From Lenzites betulinus (taxonomy: Eukaryota; Basidiomycota; Agaricomycetes; Polyporales; Polyporaceae), in assembly GCA_022264855.1 (NCBI GenBank), contig JABYQU010000009.1, positions 124,001 to 188,000 of the forward strand: a stretch of 64,000 nucleotides of DNA, in the 5' to 3' direction. Positions 34,460 through 46,884 of this stretch are shown piece after piece (position 1 is the stretch's first letter; each line of letters starts with the position of its first letter). The translations under genes were made by a program, and so were the position numbers. The notes beneath the pieces were generated by a model. The model was not told the DNA's origin. It saw only the letters and a list, made by a program, of their open reading frames with translations, and searched no databases.

Positions 34460-35284
34460 TAGTAAAACAGGTCAATACACTAGAACAACCTGGCGTACCC
34501 ATGCCTGACAGAGCTTGCCACTTGCCTTTGACCAGGACAAGTACAGTATGTGTCAGCAGCAGTGATGTCCCCCCGCATGACCTCGACGAGCTCCACCATA
34601 TCGTCCTCTGAGAGCTCACCCTACTCCTGCTTGGCAGCCAGCTCCACGGCAATCCGGCGTTGTTTTGGGGTTGTTTCAAGAGGAATATTGGTGGGGATCT
34701 CTGAAGCAGGAGGGGCAACAATGGTCACAAGCACCTCACTCATGTGGTTGATGGAATGAGAGAGAGCAGTCTCCCGTGGCAATTGCTGAATGGATGGTGG
34801 GAGTTGGCAATGATGAAGATCCAATCATCTCAAGGGCAGATCGTTTCTGCCCTGTAGACGGTGCTGGTGGTGGGGGAGGGGGAATATATGGCGTCAAACG
34901 GGATGTTGATGTTTGTGAGGGCCCATCCTCCTCGGACAGACTGGGAGCAGCACCGGGATCTTCCTCCAAGCCGGATGTAGGGAAATCCCAGCTTGTGAAG
35001 GGATGTAGGCATACTTGCCCTTCACCTTGTGGGGGATGATCTTGTTCACTGCTTCAAACAACGGCCACCCCTTGTGCTTGAACAGTTCAGCTTTCGGATT
35101 TTTCTGGTTCACAGTTAGCACAAGAATCAGATAGCAATCATTATGACATACCTTTGTATAGGCCTTGCAAACCGCCTCGTCCTCTAACCCAATATCCACC
35201 CCTCGCTCCTCACTCCAAGTGAACCCCGAGGTCCCATACCCGTGCTTCAGCTTGTAGCAGATTGCATGTGTCTCTTTCCAACTT
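34460..35284 (-). pseudogene. Myb/SANT-like accessory protein of a PIF-Harbinger element, broken
   Basis: On the minus strand a Myb/SANT-like DNA-binding segment reads SWKETHAICYKLKHGYGTSG, FTWSEERGVDIG and KGWPLFEAVNKIIPHKVKG, typical of the second gene in fungal Harbinger elements. A GTATGT...CAG intron interrupts it at the TK|KNPKAELF junction (about 35,155-35,105). Downstream the best-conserved part moves to another frame with a poly-Pro linker and then ends near EDDMVELVEVMRGDITAADTY, with a TAG inside, so the gene is disrupted. Its 5' end is cut at about 35,284, where the BAH-PHD-like gene region begins. In active elements this protein helps the transposase bind the terminal repeats. 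Confidence 0.65.
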
Positions 35285-35607
35285 ACCCAGCCCTCTCTGC
35301 CCCACCCGCCTTTGCCGCCCCGCCCCTCCTCAACTACCCTCTCTTCAACTTTGCATCCATACCGTCCTTCATAAACCCTTACTTCGCTCCAGGCAACCGC
35401 CTCGACCCTTCGTACCGTACGTCCACACCATTCCACTTTCCCCTCGCCACACGCCTCATATATTCACATATACTCATCTCCACTCTCCTCCCACAGCTCC
35501 CACCCCACGCGGCTCCTTCATCCCAAACCTCTTCCGCAGTGCCGTGTATGCACCTCCTCTGAGCCTCACTCTTTGCTCAGACACTGACCGTCCCCCTCAT
35601 TTCTCAG

Positions 35608-36543
35608 CTTCACCACAGATCTCGCCATCGTCTTCGTCGTCGACTACCAGCAAGACTCCCACTCCAACACCGTATGTCTCCTTCCTCCCTATTCCTATTC
35701 CCAATCTCACATCCCCTACAGGTCCTCGCTTTCGCCTACCCCTGCATGTTCACCCAGGACTTCCTCACCACCTACACCCCAGAGCAGCTCCCCTCAGGCG
35801 TCCACAACGTCCTCGTCCACAACGAGCTCCTTGTCACATACCCGCCCTCCCTCATCCCCGTCTCACACTTCACCTCCCAGATCACCGTAAACCTCATGGA
35901 CGACTCCTCCATCTCCCTCCAGCCCACAGACGGCTCCGCGCCCCTCCTCCGTCTGAACCACTTTTACCACCTCAACAAGGCCGGCCTCCACCCCGACATC
36001 CCTCACAGCCACTGGGGCACCGCCTCCGTACGTCCACTCATATCCGCGCTCCACTTGCCCTTTCTCACCACTCTCACACAGTTCTACACATCCCCCTTCT
36101 GCAACGAGACTTGCGTCCACGACAACATCTACCACCCCGCCACCGACATCGCCCGCTTCTGCTATTTCTGCAGCCAGTGGTTCCACATCACCTGTCTCTC
36201 CCCCATCCCCGTCTCCGCTGTAAACCGCCTCCTCTGCCACCAGCTCCGTTAGAGGCCCCGCAATTGGCCCAGCCCCTCCCAGGATGACCTCATCTGGTGG
36301 ACCCTCGTCAGCTGCCCCATTCAGCGCGCTTCCCTCATCGACAGCGACGGCCACCGCTACCCCTACTCCTTCGAGGCGTACTTGTATTTTATCTCCTTCC
36401 ACTTCTACAACGACTCCTCGCCCCCTCCCGCCATACACCAGTGGCTCGCCGACGTCCGCTTCCCCCCAGTACCCGTCCATATCCTCCAGTACACCCCCTA
36501 CGCCGTCCGCTACTGCTGCTCCACGTGCTTCGCATGCATCTGA
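35608..36543 (+). pseudogene. BAH domain plus PHD-like zinc finger protein, nonsense-interrupted
   Basis: Exons read by eye: 35608-35671 (FTTDLAIVFVVDYQQDS), 35722-36027 and from 36082. The middle exon has a BAH-like run: LLVTYPPSLIPVSHFTSQ, NLMDDSSISL and LRLNHFYHLN. The last has a Cys/His cluster (FCNETCVHDNIYHP, then ARFCYFCSQWFHITCL) like a PHD or related treble-clef finger. Such proteins read chromatin in the nucleus; this assignment is by motif resemblance only. The 54-bp intron at 36,028-36,081 is in frame, so a naive ORF reads through it. A TAG at 36,250 interrupts the frame, but coding-like sequence continues to a TGA at 36,543. Upstream exons (35,290-35,560) are likely but their joins are unclear. 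CpG-rich sequence implies recent arrival; the flanks are transposon remnants. Confidence 0.6.
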
Positions 36544-37689
36544 GCTGTCTCTTTCTCGCACACAGACATTGCTTCCATACATAGCTTCCCTCGTCTAGCT
36601 ATGTCCTTGTCGTATACGCGTCGCTAACATCTGCGGGTGGGGAGGTCGATGTGGCTGATCGCTTACTTGTTCCCGAGCACATACAACGTCATATAGCATT
36701 CTCTGACAGCAAATAGTGTCTTCTTGCCAACATTCACCTGGTGTGAATAAGCATTATGTCATTCGACACTAAGCTGTGGCAACTGAAGAAAGTTACTCAA
36801 TGCTGAGTATGATGTAATTGTATAACAGGCCATATTTCTACTTTCTACCAGCAACATGTTTGCTCAGACTGGCAACAAGACTGGCATTCAGTACATAGAG
36901 CTCTTCAAAAGGTACAAGACTATTCTTGGGTCAACAATGGCACTCCCACAAACACATGCAACCTTCGAGCTGTATCAAAGGGAACTTCTGGGGATCAGCA
37001 ACATCTCCAACAACATGTCTAAGACTACTATAACATTACAAAGAGACACCGGCAATGCCCTGTCAAAGGATCCCACTGACCAGAAGATAAACATGTGGGC
37101 ATGCATACCTTTGAATCAAAGCAAGGCTGATCACAGTAAGGGCAAGTGTGGTAGAGACATTGTGAAGCGTCCCTGAAGACAATTGAGCACCTGATATAGA
37201 TTGGTACCACCCCCATAATATAGATGCAAGGGTCAATCATGTATTGATCTGATGTAATCTTTAAGCCCATGCTGAGACCGAAAGGGTGTAGCATGTGGCA
37301 CATGTATTATGTCACTGCAAGCAAGGGTGTATGGGCACAGTTGCTACAGGTATGTGCTCTGTCATTCATTCAGACATGTACTGACACTAGACAAACAAGC
37401 CCCTTGCAAAGTGGCAGACACGGGGATTTGCCTTGTATAACAATATTTCTGCCTTGGTTGAGGGACGACAGGCCACGGGTGAATACACAGTCCGGATTGG
37501 TATTGGTACCCCCCGCCGTCTACGGTACGTGTCTGATACATCCCTTTGGTGCTTATCTGACATCCCACAGAGTTCAAAACCCTGTGTGAGAGATGTCGGC
37601 TTGTAGTAGAAGTTGCTCACCACGTCCGCCGGGGCTTGCAGTCGAAGTGCCAGCTTCAATAGCAGCCGTACCAACTCGCTGACCCCCCC
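36544..37689. other. CpG-poor spacer, nothing recognised
   Basis: After about 36,660 CpG drops again. Open frames at 36,856-37,176 and 37,269-37,589 show no family motif. Probably decayed repeat. Confidence 0.5.
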
Positions 37690-37697
37690 CCCCCCCC
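37683..37697. repeat. Poly-C tract (15 C)
   Basis: A run of 15 C lies inside the C-terminal part of the Harbinger remnant. It is prone to slippage and to sequencing error, so the local reading frame should not be trusted. Confidence 0.85.
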
Positions 37698-38309
37698 GAT
37701 GAAGTTGTAGGGAGTACTCGGCTGCTTCGACCATCAGGTGGGAACACCGTGTGACAACACCAAAAATGCGCTCAATGACATTGCGGGCGGAGGTGTGCTG
37801 GAGGTTGTAGAGCTCCTTATAATTTTGGGGCCTACCATAGGATGTTAGCTTAGTTCATGTAAGGTCCATGTTGCGAGCGTCTTCGAAGATCTGAGAGTCT
37901 GTTGTGTTTCCTTCCTAGCCAAGAAGGCAATGCTGAGGACATTCTGGGTGATATGCCCTTTGCAGTCACAGAAGCAGGCAAGAGCATCTACAGGGACGGA
38001 TGTGCCAACATGCATACAGTCCATTGCTCCCTGAGCTTGCTTGAGATAAGGGTAGAAGTGTAGGTTGGCGAGTATTTCAGGTGGAGTGATGTTATGTGGG
38101 GGTAAGTACATGTATTTGCGGTAGAAATGCGCCGTGATTAGGGCATCGAGAACACGGTGAAAGGCCCTATCTCTGACATGAGAATTAGCCAATGTGAAGT
38201 CGTCAAATACACACACATATGTGGTCTCTGGTGAATGCTGAAACCGCTCCCGAGCCTCCTGCTGCCCAAGGCCTGTCCGAGCAAGTCGCACAAATATCGC
38301 AGGAGACAT
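37690..38309 (-). pseudogene. PIF-Harbinger transposase with central deletion
   Basis: The minus-strand frame from 38,309 gives the N-terminal half of the catalytic region: FVRLARTGLGQQEARERFQH, ITPPEILANLHFYPY, GAMDCMHVGTSVP (first catalytic Asp) and GHITQNVLS. After a stop at 37,845 the C-terminal module follows in another frame: RPQNYKELYNLQHTSARN, then VIERIFGVVTRCSHLM and EAAEYSLQLH. The segment that should lie between (the YVLSGWEGSAADS and YLADAGYG region with the second Asp) is absent, so the enzyme is dead. It lies head-on against a Tc1-like remnant. It is a different copy from the fragment at 34.0 kb, which is plus-oriented and retains exactly the part missing here. Confidence 0.78.
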
Positions 38310-38329
38310 GACGTGTGGGCTTGATCTGC

Positions 38330-38932
38330 GAGTACCTCTTCAAGTGTTTGACAAGCACTTGGAATATGTGCTTGCAGCCGACCAGGCCCTCAATGGGACT
38401 GTGGTGCGGGGACTGTGCAGGCCCCTCCATGACTTGAATCTTGTTCTCCTTGAAGCATTGTTTGGCCTTTTTGCTTGTGCGCTTGGGGTCGCTGTCTTGC
38501 TGGAAGATGATGTTGTCAACATTGTGGTTCCAATGGTAGGAATTGCATAGTTCATCCTCAATAATCTCTATGTATAGGTCGGTATTCATCTTCCCATCAA
38601 TCCTGCATGAGTGTCCACCCCCAGAACATCAAACTTCCTCCACCGTGCTTGAGTGTCTCATCCACCAAGCAATCACTGAGCCCCTCCCCCCACTTCTTTC
38701 ACACCCAGTTCCTCCCATTTGAACCCACTCTGTTGATCTTAGTCTCATTTGACCAGATAGCCCTCCTCCAGTCCTCCACTGTCCAGTATTTATGGGCTCA
38801 AGCGAAGGCATACCACTATTCCCGATGCTTCTTCGTAAGCCGCGGCCGTTTCTTCTTTGTCACATCACACTTTAGTGCCCGATAAATGGTTTGGACAGAG
38901 AGACATCCCAAGAAGGTTTCCTTGAGGGGCAT
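38330..38932 (-). pseudogene. Tc1/mariner-like transposase (DDE_3), degenerate
   Basis: From 38,932 on minus: TIYRALKCDVTKKKRPRLTK, then WTVEDWRRAIWSNETKINR, GEGLSDCLVDETLKHGGG, NIIFQQDSDPKRTSKK and AKQCFKENKIQVMEGPAQSP. These match the cut-and-paste transposase in order. The first catalytic Asp (WSDET in relatives) is Asn, and stops interrupt the frame (for example WV-stop-KKWGEG). The C-terminus ends after VKHLKRYS where the Harbinger frame begins, so the two elements are joined with loss of sequence from both. N-terminal helix-turn-helix sequence is missing or unrecognisable. Confidence 0.8.
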
Positions 38933-41900
38933 GGCATCCCATCAGTAAACATTATATAACAGCACACTGGGGCAAAAACAACTGAGTTACTCCCTGCCAA
39001 AACACATAACTGTTTCTAGAAGATGTGGGTAGAAACACATCATAAATTTGGATGTTCAGCCTTTGCGGGAAGTGGTGTGGAATCACAATTTTCTGGAAAC
39101 AGTTTTGGGCAGCCTTACAACTGGATTGGAGGGATGACTTCTGTTAAGACCCTCACACACTGGCCACTTTCTTCCGAGCTCACCGGCAATGTGCTGACTA
39201 ATGATCAACTTGGTGATGGCCATTATAACCTGCAAAACAAGCCTAAGCATGCACATAGGCAGGGCCATATCAAGAAGCGACTGGCACCAGGAGAGGCACA
39301 ATGAGAATGTTATCAATTACTGAATATCCACCATTTTTTTAAGTCATATATACAGAAATGTAGGGAAACGTGCTATTCTCACTGAATAACTTCTCCAAGT
39401 ATGCCTATTCTTTAGTGATGTTGTGTAGCATGCTAGGCTGAAACCACTTTTTCAGGTTCCCAAAGTTGTCTTGTTTGGGAAGTCAATTGCTCACCCTTCA
39501 CATTATCATGCTAATCATACACTTAGTGATTGACATTGCAAAAGTTTATTGCAACTCCAGCTATTGTACTGCCTGCTGCCTTTTAATGCATGCTATATAC
39601 CCCTCCTACTGCCCCTAGCCTGCGCCTGTTGTAGATACGGGCTTTTATGAGTGTAGGAAGGAATAAACTGAGAGGGCTAATCCTAGGTCGACGGGTCGAT
39701 GAGTTGGATGGGTGACAGTTCCACTGAAGCTCGAAGTACGATAGTGCTGAGCTTATCGGAGTTCGAGCAACATGTATACAGAGCTAATTTTGGCTACTTA
39801 GAATGGCTTGCTGCTCACACGAGCGCTAGGGCGCTATGACTGAATTGATGGGTAAAAGAGGATTGCATTCAAGGGCTCTCAGAGCCTGTACTTTATACAC
39901 ATTGGCATATCACTGTATCAATATGTTTACATGGGACAAGATTGCTGTGGTCGTCAAGCAGAACCTTCTAGTTTGTATCAAGCTTCTGCTCAGTGAAACC
40001 AGTGTTGGTTCTTCATATCCATAACAGCACCACTGTGTGCATGCGATGTTAAGCCCATCGTAGGTGCCTTTGGCATCCTGTGACCATTTGACCTGATAGT
40101 TACCATGGACTGTTCAATATTTACCACATGGAAATTCCGAGGCATACACCGTGAAACATGCTGCTAGAATGTTCCAGCCCCACAACGGGCTTGTGCTCAG
40201 TCCTTACAATATGAGTGCTTGTAGGCAAATAAGACTTACAGCGCAGTTTAGTGCTGTGGTGGAATGATATTGTAATTGTCGGTAGGATATATGTTGGATA
40301 TACCAAGGCTCAACAGATAGAGCCTCTGCCAGTGCAGATACATCTACTAAACTCAAGCTCCTCCCTCCCTCTCACCCAGCCTGGCACTTCCATTGCTTCA
40401 TCGACTCCTCGGCAGGCCTTTGTCCTGCCTGCTCATCCTCTTCCCGAGAAAACAATCATGAAATCGACCAACATGCACCTCAATGCCATGCATGCTGTCA
40501 GGAGCAAATCATTTGGGGTGTGCCTTCCTCCCCTCAGCATCATAATGACCCCTGAGCACAGGCCCTTGAACACTTGTATCAAGACAAATGGGCAACTACC
40601 GACACTATAAAGTAGCATCTGAAATATACTTTGGCAAGGGCTAACAAGACCATGCAACAAATCTCAATGCTGCACAGCATGTGCACTTAGAAGTGACATC
40701 CAGAAGCCTCAGCTCAGATTAACCATCAACCCACCCTCTGATCCCCTGCCGAACAATGACTGCAGCTGCAGCCAATATTCCATGTGTGCACACAATCTGC
40801 TGGGAAGTATGCATGCTAACATATGGTTCAGTGATCTTCACCAAGTTGCCCCCAACAAACCAGTGCCACCATGCACCTGCCAGTGAATATGTGCAAGTCC
40901 CCATGGTGGCAGTGCACAAAGCCCCACCCCCTGTGTAAGTGGGTGGTGAGTCTATATTGAGTCTATATTGAGGCAATCCCAGTCACTTTGCACTCACTGT
41001 GCGAGCTCAATCATGCTGCATATCATGAGGAAAACAACATGACCTAACTTACATTACCATTGCACATATCATAGCACTGATCTTAGGAGTGGTTCATCGG
41101 TTCATATAAATGCACCTGAAAAAAAATTGGGATCAAGCGTGTGTGTCACTGCAGTCATGACGATGCCCTCAAACAAGCTTCACCTTTACTCTAATGCCAA
41201 CACCGGGATGACTTAAGACCCAGGCTCCACCATGTATCACCTCCGGATCTGCATTTGCAGTAGAGGGTTCTGATTGATCCTTTGCTGTGTCCATCTAGAA
41301 AAGGAGCATGATCAGCCTTATACCAGCCTCTATTCAAACCACATACCTCTTGGGCCGTGGTTATTACTTTCATCAGAAGTGCAAGCCTATGCAATGGTTT
41401 GATTGCCACCTTACCATCATTGTTTACAATCACTTTTTCTCAAGTGCTGTGCTAGGCCACCTGGGCTAGCGTACTTCCCATTGCAGGTCCATTAGATGGC
41501 TTTATTGCAACTCAAACAGACACATACTCTATCTGTTTTCAGGGATGGGCTCCTACTCATCCTTATCATACTGTGGGACTTGGAGAAGTGTAGGTTCGGA
41601 GCATTTGGCTCTGCTATGGATAGACAATGGACCAGTATACATTGGGCAGGTCCTTGTTCATCCGACACTTGGCACTCTCTAGGTTCCATATAGCAGTATA
41701 CCAAGTTTCAGCCTGGCTCCCAAGGAAAATGACATGGAACAACACTATGGCATATTGGTCTGGGTGGCATTAACAACACTGTGGAGGTGGGGCTGAAGTC
41801 CTGGCATTTTGTGATGCAAGCTTCACTCTAGACATTCTGGAGGAAATGCTGGGGCCACTGTGCACTGAGCCGATGGAAATGCTGAATATGGGGATGTGGG

Positions 41901-42630
41901 TCATGAGTGGGATGCTTAGCTGGTACAGGAAATGGGAGTTGGAGTATGGTGATAGGGACAACAAGTGGCTTTTGTGCAAGTTCTCTGCAAACAAGCTGCT
42001 CCTTGGCCTGGGTTATCAAAGGAGGCCTGGCATTTTGAGAAGTCCTGTGTGCAAATAGTGTTGCTGTGCACCCTATCTATCTGTGCCAAGTATGTGGAGG
42101 CCATAGAGGAGGTTGTTGCAGCCATCATCTTTTGCTCCTGAAGCTACATGCACACAGGTACTGCAACACCCTGGTGGGCTTGTATGCACTTGACCTTCCT
42201 CAACGGTGAGCTGCACTTGTATTCAAGTGCTTGATTGCCAACATATTGTAGTCCTGATAGCTGTCATTAGGCATGCACAAGATTGGATAATACATACGGC
42301 ATGCACAATACGCTTGATTACACAAATGGCACATAGCTTGGAGCTTGGATACCAAAAATGCATCCTAGACTCCAGACCATCTCTGGCTTGATGCAGTGGA
42401 ATGAACTGTTTGTAGTGCTTAAGTGAATTGCACACAGGACAAAGCCTGCATACAGACCGAGGCTGGCAGTCCTCATGCTCCCAATACTCCACAACATTCT
42501 CTTGTATATATCAACTTGAGGATGGAGTATGTTGAAGGGATCTACCACATCAGCAAGAACTGCATGGGGCTTGCCCACAGAAAATTTAGTCAACCTGAGT
42601 GTCTAAAGTGTGTGTATATATCTAGGAATA
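38933..42630. other. CpG-poor region, no gene recognised
   Basis: About 3.7 kb of mainly decayed repeat. A 39-bp motif at 39,346-39,384 recurs at 50,088-50,126. Between 39,680 and 39,850 CpG is locally higher, without a recognisable frame. Open frames of 60-120 codons occur on both strands but show no family signature. Confidence 0.55.
39346..39384 (+). repeat. Shared 39-bp motif, copy 1
   Basis: ATATATACAGAAATGTA, then GGGAAACGTGCTATTCTC and ACTG. It matches 50,088-50,126 at 37 of 39 positions. Preservation of ACGTG in CpG-poor surroundings suggests it is the end of a transposon family. Confidence 0.7.
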
Positions 42631-43331
42631 TTCGCTGATATCCACGCCCAATTCAGCGTGCGATCCAGTACCTTTTTGAGGTGATTGGACACGCTTCTTT
42701 CGTGAATCGGCGTCAATTCACAACAACACTCTTTCACTCCAACCAAACTACAACAGCTCGCGATCGTCTGCTTTCAATAAATCCAGTCAGCGGCCTCGCG
42801 TAGACCTTCCTTTGCCTCTCCGCATGGCCTCATGTCATACCAGACTGTACATCACAAAACCAACCTCGTCGCTATCTGTCGCACTCGTGTAGCTATGTTG
42901 CCCTTATGGGAGACTTGCAGGGCGAAAAGGTATCCGTTCCCCCACATTGACCTCTCCACACAATCCAACTTGTTATCATAATAACAGCAAGCCTGATATA
43001 CCTACAGAGCATGCGTCAGCAAGCTCGCACTCTAGTACTACACCTAACATACAAGGGGGCATCTCCACCCGCGCAAGGTATGTATGCTTTAATCCAGCTC
43101 GCTTGGGCCATCTTACTAACCCATGCATTCAGTTGCAAGGCCCGCTGACATGTTGTCTATGTGACCTCCCGCACAGACCACTCCACATGTACAATCGAGC
43201 TGGACAGGCCAGCGCTGCAAGATAAGAGGTAGGACCGTCATGTCAGAAAGCTGCACATGTATATAAGAGCCGTGTAATGCACATCCGTCTTCAGAGCACC
43301 AGCAACCCCCCTCCCCCCTCGCCTCATCACG
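42631..43331. other. 5' flank of the CACTA-like unit
   Basis: CpG content jumps at about 42,630, giving the likely left edge of the younger element. The stretch contains no gene, and no CACTA terminus was identified with confidence. A TATA box lies at its right end. Confidence 0.45.
43260..43267 (+). promoter_or_regulatory. TATA box of the Tnp2-like gene
   Basis: TATATAAG, 72 bp upstream of the ATG at 43,332, followed by a C-rich leader with CAGAGCACCAGCAACC. Confidence 0.65.
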
Positions 43332-46300
43332 ATGCAGGGTCCTGCTCTGCCTGCCTTCCCAATCCCCCCGCTTCAGCTTCAAATCACTCCAGAACCAGCC
43401 CAGACAGTCTGGCGATGCAACTGTGTTAAGTACTGCAAGGGCGTTCTGCGTCAGATCAGCAAGCGCCAGTATCACCGCCATGCAGCAGCACAAACCCATC
43501 CGGAGGACGTCCTCGCACAATTTCAGCCAATTCTACCCGCAGGTGGCCCCCAGCTTGCTCCCTTCGCCCCGGGCCCTCTCATCTTCAATCCACATGCCCG
43601 TGTGCGCGATATGCCCGTAAGTGACCGTGCCTCATAGAGGGCAAACATTAGCTGACATTGCAGCATGTCAGGATGACCCTGACATGCCGGAGCTTGTAGA
43701 TTCCGACTCGGACAACAGTGACGGTGATGAACCAGTCCGCCGTGGTCGAGCCGCCTCTCTGCCCCCTGCTCGTGCCTCTGTGTCTGTCTCCCCTGAGCGT
43801 GATGGCTCTCCGGATGCCCACAACATCTTCTACCCTCCAGGGGTTGGAGATGGCAAGGATGACGGCCCGCGCCCGCAAACCCCTCCGGCAGACCCGGAGT
43901 TTGGTTACACTGAAGAGGTCGGCACACCCCGCGAGAGCCGCCGCAAGGAGGTACGCGAGGCACATGCGTTCATTCGTAGCCTCAAGAGTGCGCGACTCGA
44001 GGACTCCGGGCTGAGCGAAGAGGCCATCGCGCGTATGCTCGCGCCTCGTCGTGACCCCGCCAGCAATGTCATTGCCCATGAGTGGGCTGGTCTGCATATG
44101 TTCTGTGCGCGAGGCGACGCCTCCGAGGAGAACTACGCGGATAATCGAGCAGCTTTCATGGAGCTAACCGACGAGCCAATTCCGACATATGAGCAGGTAA
44201 GTTATTATATTTTCAAATTTAAGGCAGCACTTTAATCAGCAAGCAGGTCAAGCGTCTTGTCTCTGACCTTACGGGAATCGACGCCATCCATACCGACATG
44301 TGCCCTAATACCTGTGTTGCGTATGTGGGACCATTTGCTGCTTATGAGCAATGTCCCTTCTGCGGCGAATCATGCTACAATGTCTGGAAGCTCGTTCAAG
44401 GCAAGCGGGTCCCGCATTGTACCTTCCAGACCTATCCCCTGGGTCCCCAGCTGCAAGCCATGTGGAGCTCCCCCAAGAATGCTGCACTCATGAAACACCA
44501 TGCTCAGGAGACCGCGCGTGTCATCGAGGCCGCCAGGCTCGAACCAGATGCAATCCCCGACTTCAATGATGTCTACTACGGTGAGGCGTACCTCAACGCC
44601 GTGCAGAACACAGACCGCGCACAGGCCATCCACGACGAGGACATGGTGTTGATGTATCTGACTGTTGGTTCTATGTGTGGGTGCTGTTCGACCTTCCACC
44701 TGACCAGCATTACAAGAAACACTTCGTGCTACCTGGCGCAGTTATCGGAGGGCCTCGGAAGCTGAAGAATGTCGACTCGTTCATATTCCCCGGCCTCTAC
44801 CACCTTGCTGCACTTCAGCGCACTGGACTCAGTATTTGGGACGCCTCCGAGGGGCGTCTTTTCACCTCTTACCTCTTCCTCCTACTGGCAACCGCCGACG
44901 GCCCCGGAATGGCGTATCTGAACGGTCTAGTCGGACACCAAGGTGCACATGGCTGCCATCTCTATTGTCCATTCCCTGGACGCAATAAGCCCGGAATGTC
45001 AATGTATTATCCCGCAGCGCGTTGCCCCCTCCCTCGAATTGCCACCGACCATGACAACCTCTCCATTTGGGCAGCTCCAGATCCTATGGCTCCCTCCACG
45101 CGTGACCGCTACGAGGCCAACCTGCGCCTCATTGAAGCGTTGACAAGCAATGCCATTTACGCCCACAACCGCCTTCAGACCGGCATCGCCAAGCCTACCA
45201 TCTTCAGTGGGCTCACTCGTACTTTGGGAGTACCTGATATCTTCGGGGCCGAACTCATGCATCTCATCACACTCAATATCACCGACCTTGTGCTTGGCCT
45301 CCTCCACGGCTCCCTCACGTGCGATGCTCCGGACAACAAGGCCGACTGGACTTGGGCAATTTTTGCAGATAAGGACGTCTGGGTTGCCCATGGCAAGCTC
45401 GTCGCAGAGGCTACGCGCTGCCTGCCCGGGTCGTTCGACCGGCCTCTGAGGAACCCCACCGAGAAAATCTCGAGTGGCTACAAGGCCTGGGAGTACCTTC
45501 TGTATGTATACGGCCTTCTACCCGGTCTACTGAGGGGGATCCAGCAGCCGCTCTACCTCCGTCACTTTTGCAAGCTTGTCTCTGCTGTCCGTACCGTTCT
45601 CCAGCGACGCCTCCCCGCCGACCAGCTTGTTGATGCTCATCGCAACTTCATCGAGTACGCCGATGGTATGGAGTTGCTCTACTACGCCCGTCGTCGTGAG
45701 CGACTGCACTTCCTCCATCAGAGTGTCCATGCCACAACCCACATTGTACCTGAAGTTGCCCGCCTTGGTCCAGGCTCCCTCTACACTCAGTGGACTCTCG
45801 AAAATTATATAGGTAACATAACACGGGAGATTAAACAGCACAGCACGCCCTACGCCAATGTTTCCAAGCGGGCGCTGCGCCGGAGCCAGGTCAACGCTCT
45901 CAAAGCGATGATTCCTGCGTTAGACAACATCCCTCCCCTACCACGCGGCTCTCAGGACCTTGGTGGCGGGTTTACGCTCCTGCATGCTCTTGATACGTCC
46001 TTGCACAGAGTGACACTTGCGGAGGCCGATGCCATCCTTTCCTTCCTTGTGCGTATCGGACACCCTCATCCCGATTGGACACCGCTTGTACGCCGCTGGG
46101 CCCGGCTCAAACTCCCTAATGGGCAGATTAAACGTACAGCCTGGAAGGAATGCCTCTTGGAGACCTGTGGACGCCTTCCCCGGCGTGCTCACATGGTAAA
46201 GGTGTGTCTCATAGTTTGACTCTCTCGGAGGCGCATATGCTAATAGGTTCTGTAGCTGATCGGGAGACCTAGCCGGTTCACGGAGGTCCAGTTCTTCTTT

Positions 46301-46618
46301 GTTCTGGAAATCGCAGGCATGACGCATGCACTGGCGATGATCGCGCCCTTTTCCGAGCCTGACCCGACAATCTTCGCTGAATCTGAGAACACAGTCATTG
46401 CGTGCACCTATCCGGGTGAGGACGCACGCCACGTTGTCGAGGTCACGGTGATTGCCTCTGTGGTCGTGATGGTTCCCCTTCCACTTACGCCAGCAGAAGC
46501 CGCCTCCCCGGATGCTCAGGCAGTGTTTGGTGGCAGGTATTTTGTGGTAGAGAAACCGGGCCTTGATGTCGCTTTCTTAGCAGGGCATGAGGAGAACTTC
46601 CAAGATGATGACAATTGA
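43332..46618 (+). pseudogene. CACTA-like transposase, Tnp2 family, with a small deletion at the active site
   Basis: The probable structure is 43332-43599, 43664-44196, 44247 onward, and 46256-46618. The N-terminus carries a Cys/His cluster typical of the family (WRCNCVKYCKGVLRQISKRQ, then YHRHA), an acidic linker, and a zinc finger (MCPNTCVAYVGPF...CPFCGESCYN). The catalytic core is long and well kept: VLPGAVIGGPRKLKNVDSFI, GLVGHQGAHGCHLYCPFPGR, FSGLTRTLGVPDIFG and EKISSGYKAWEYLLYVYGLL. At about 44,655 the frame jumps from DEDMVLMY straight to SDCWFYVWVLFDL. Relatives have about 14 residues here including SIDGAQL, which carries a catalytic Asp. A deletion of roughly 40 bp that is not a multiple of 3 fits. 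Apart from this the exons are open and CpG-rich, so inactivation is recent. An alternative is that the copy is mobilised in trans. Confidence 0.8.
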
Positions 46619-46884
46619 TTGTATGCAGTGTAATGACTCATCTGGTTTCGGAAATAGTCTCAGTGCACACAACAATGTAGTATACAAAGCTGATGATGTA
46701 GGATACAGAAGTTCCGGACCAGAATGTACTTGTATTACTGTCCCAGAACCCATCGTGCTACGGTCACGTGACATAAATGTGAGACGCGACACAACGCGAC
46801 ACGCGTCCCAAGTGCAGTATCCCGTTTGTCCAAAACGCCCATCATCCTCTTGCCCTTGCATGCATACATCAACATCATCCTTTC

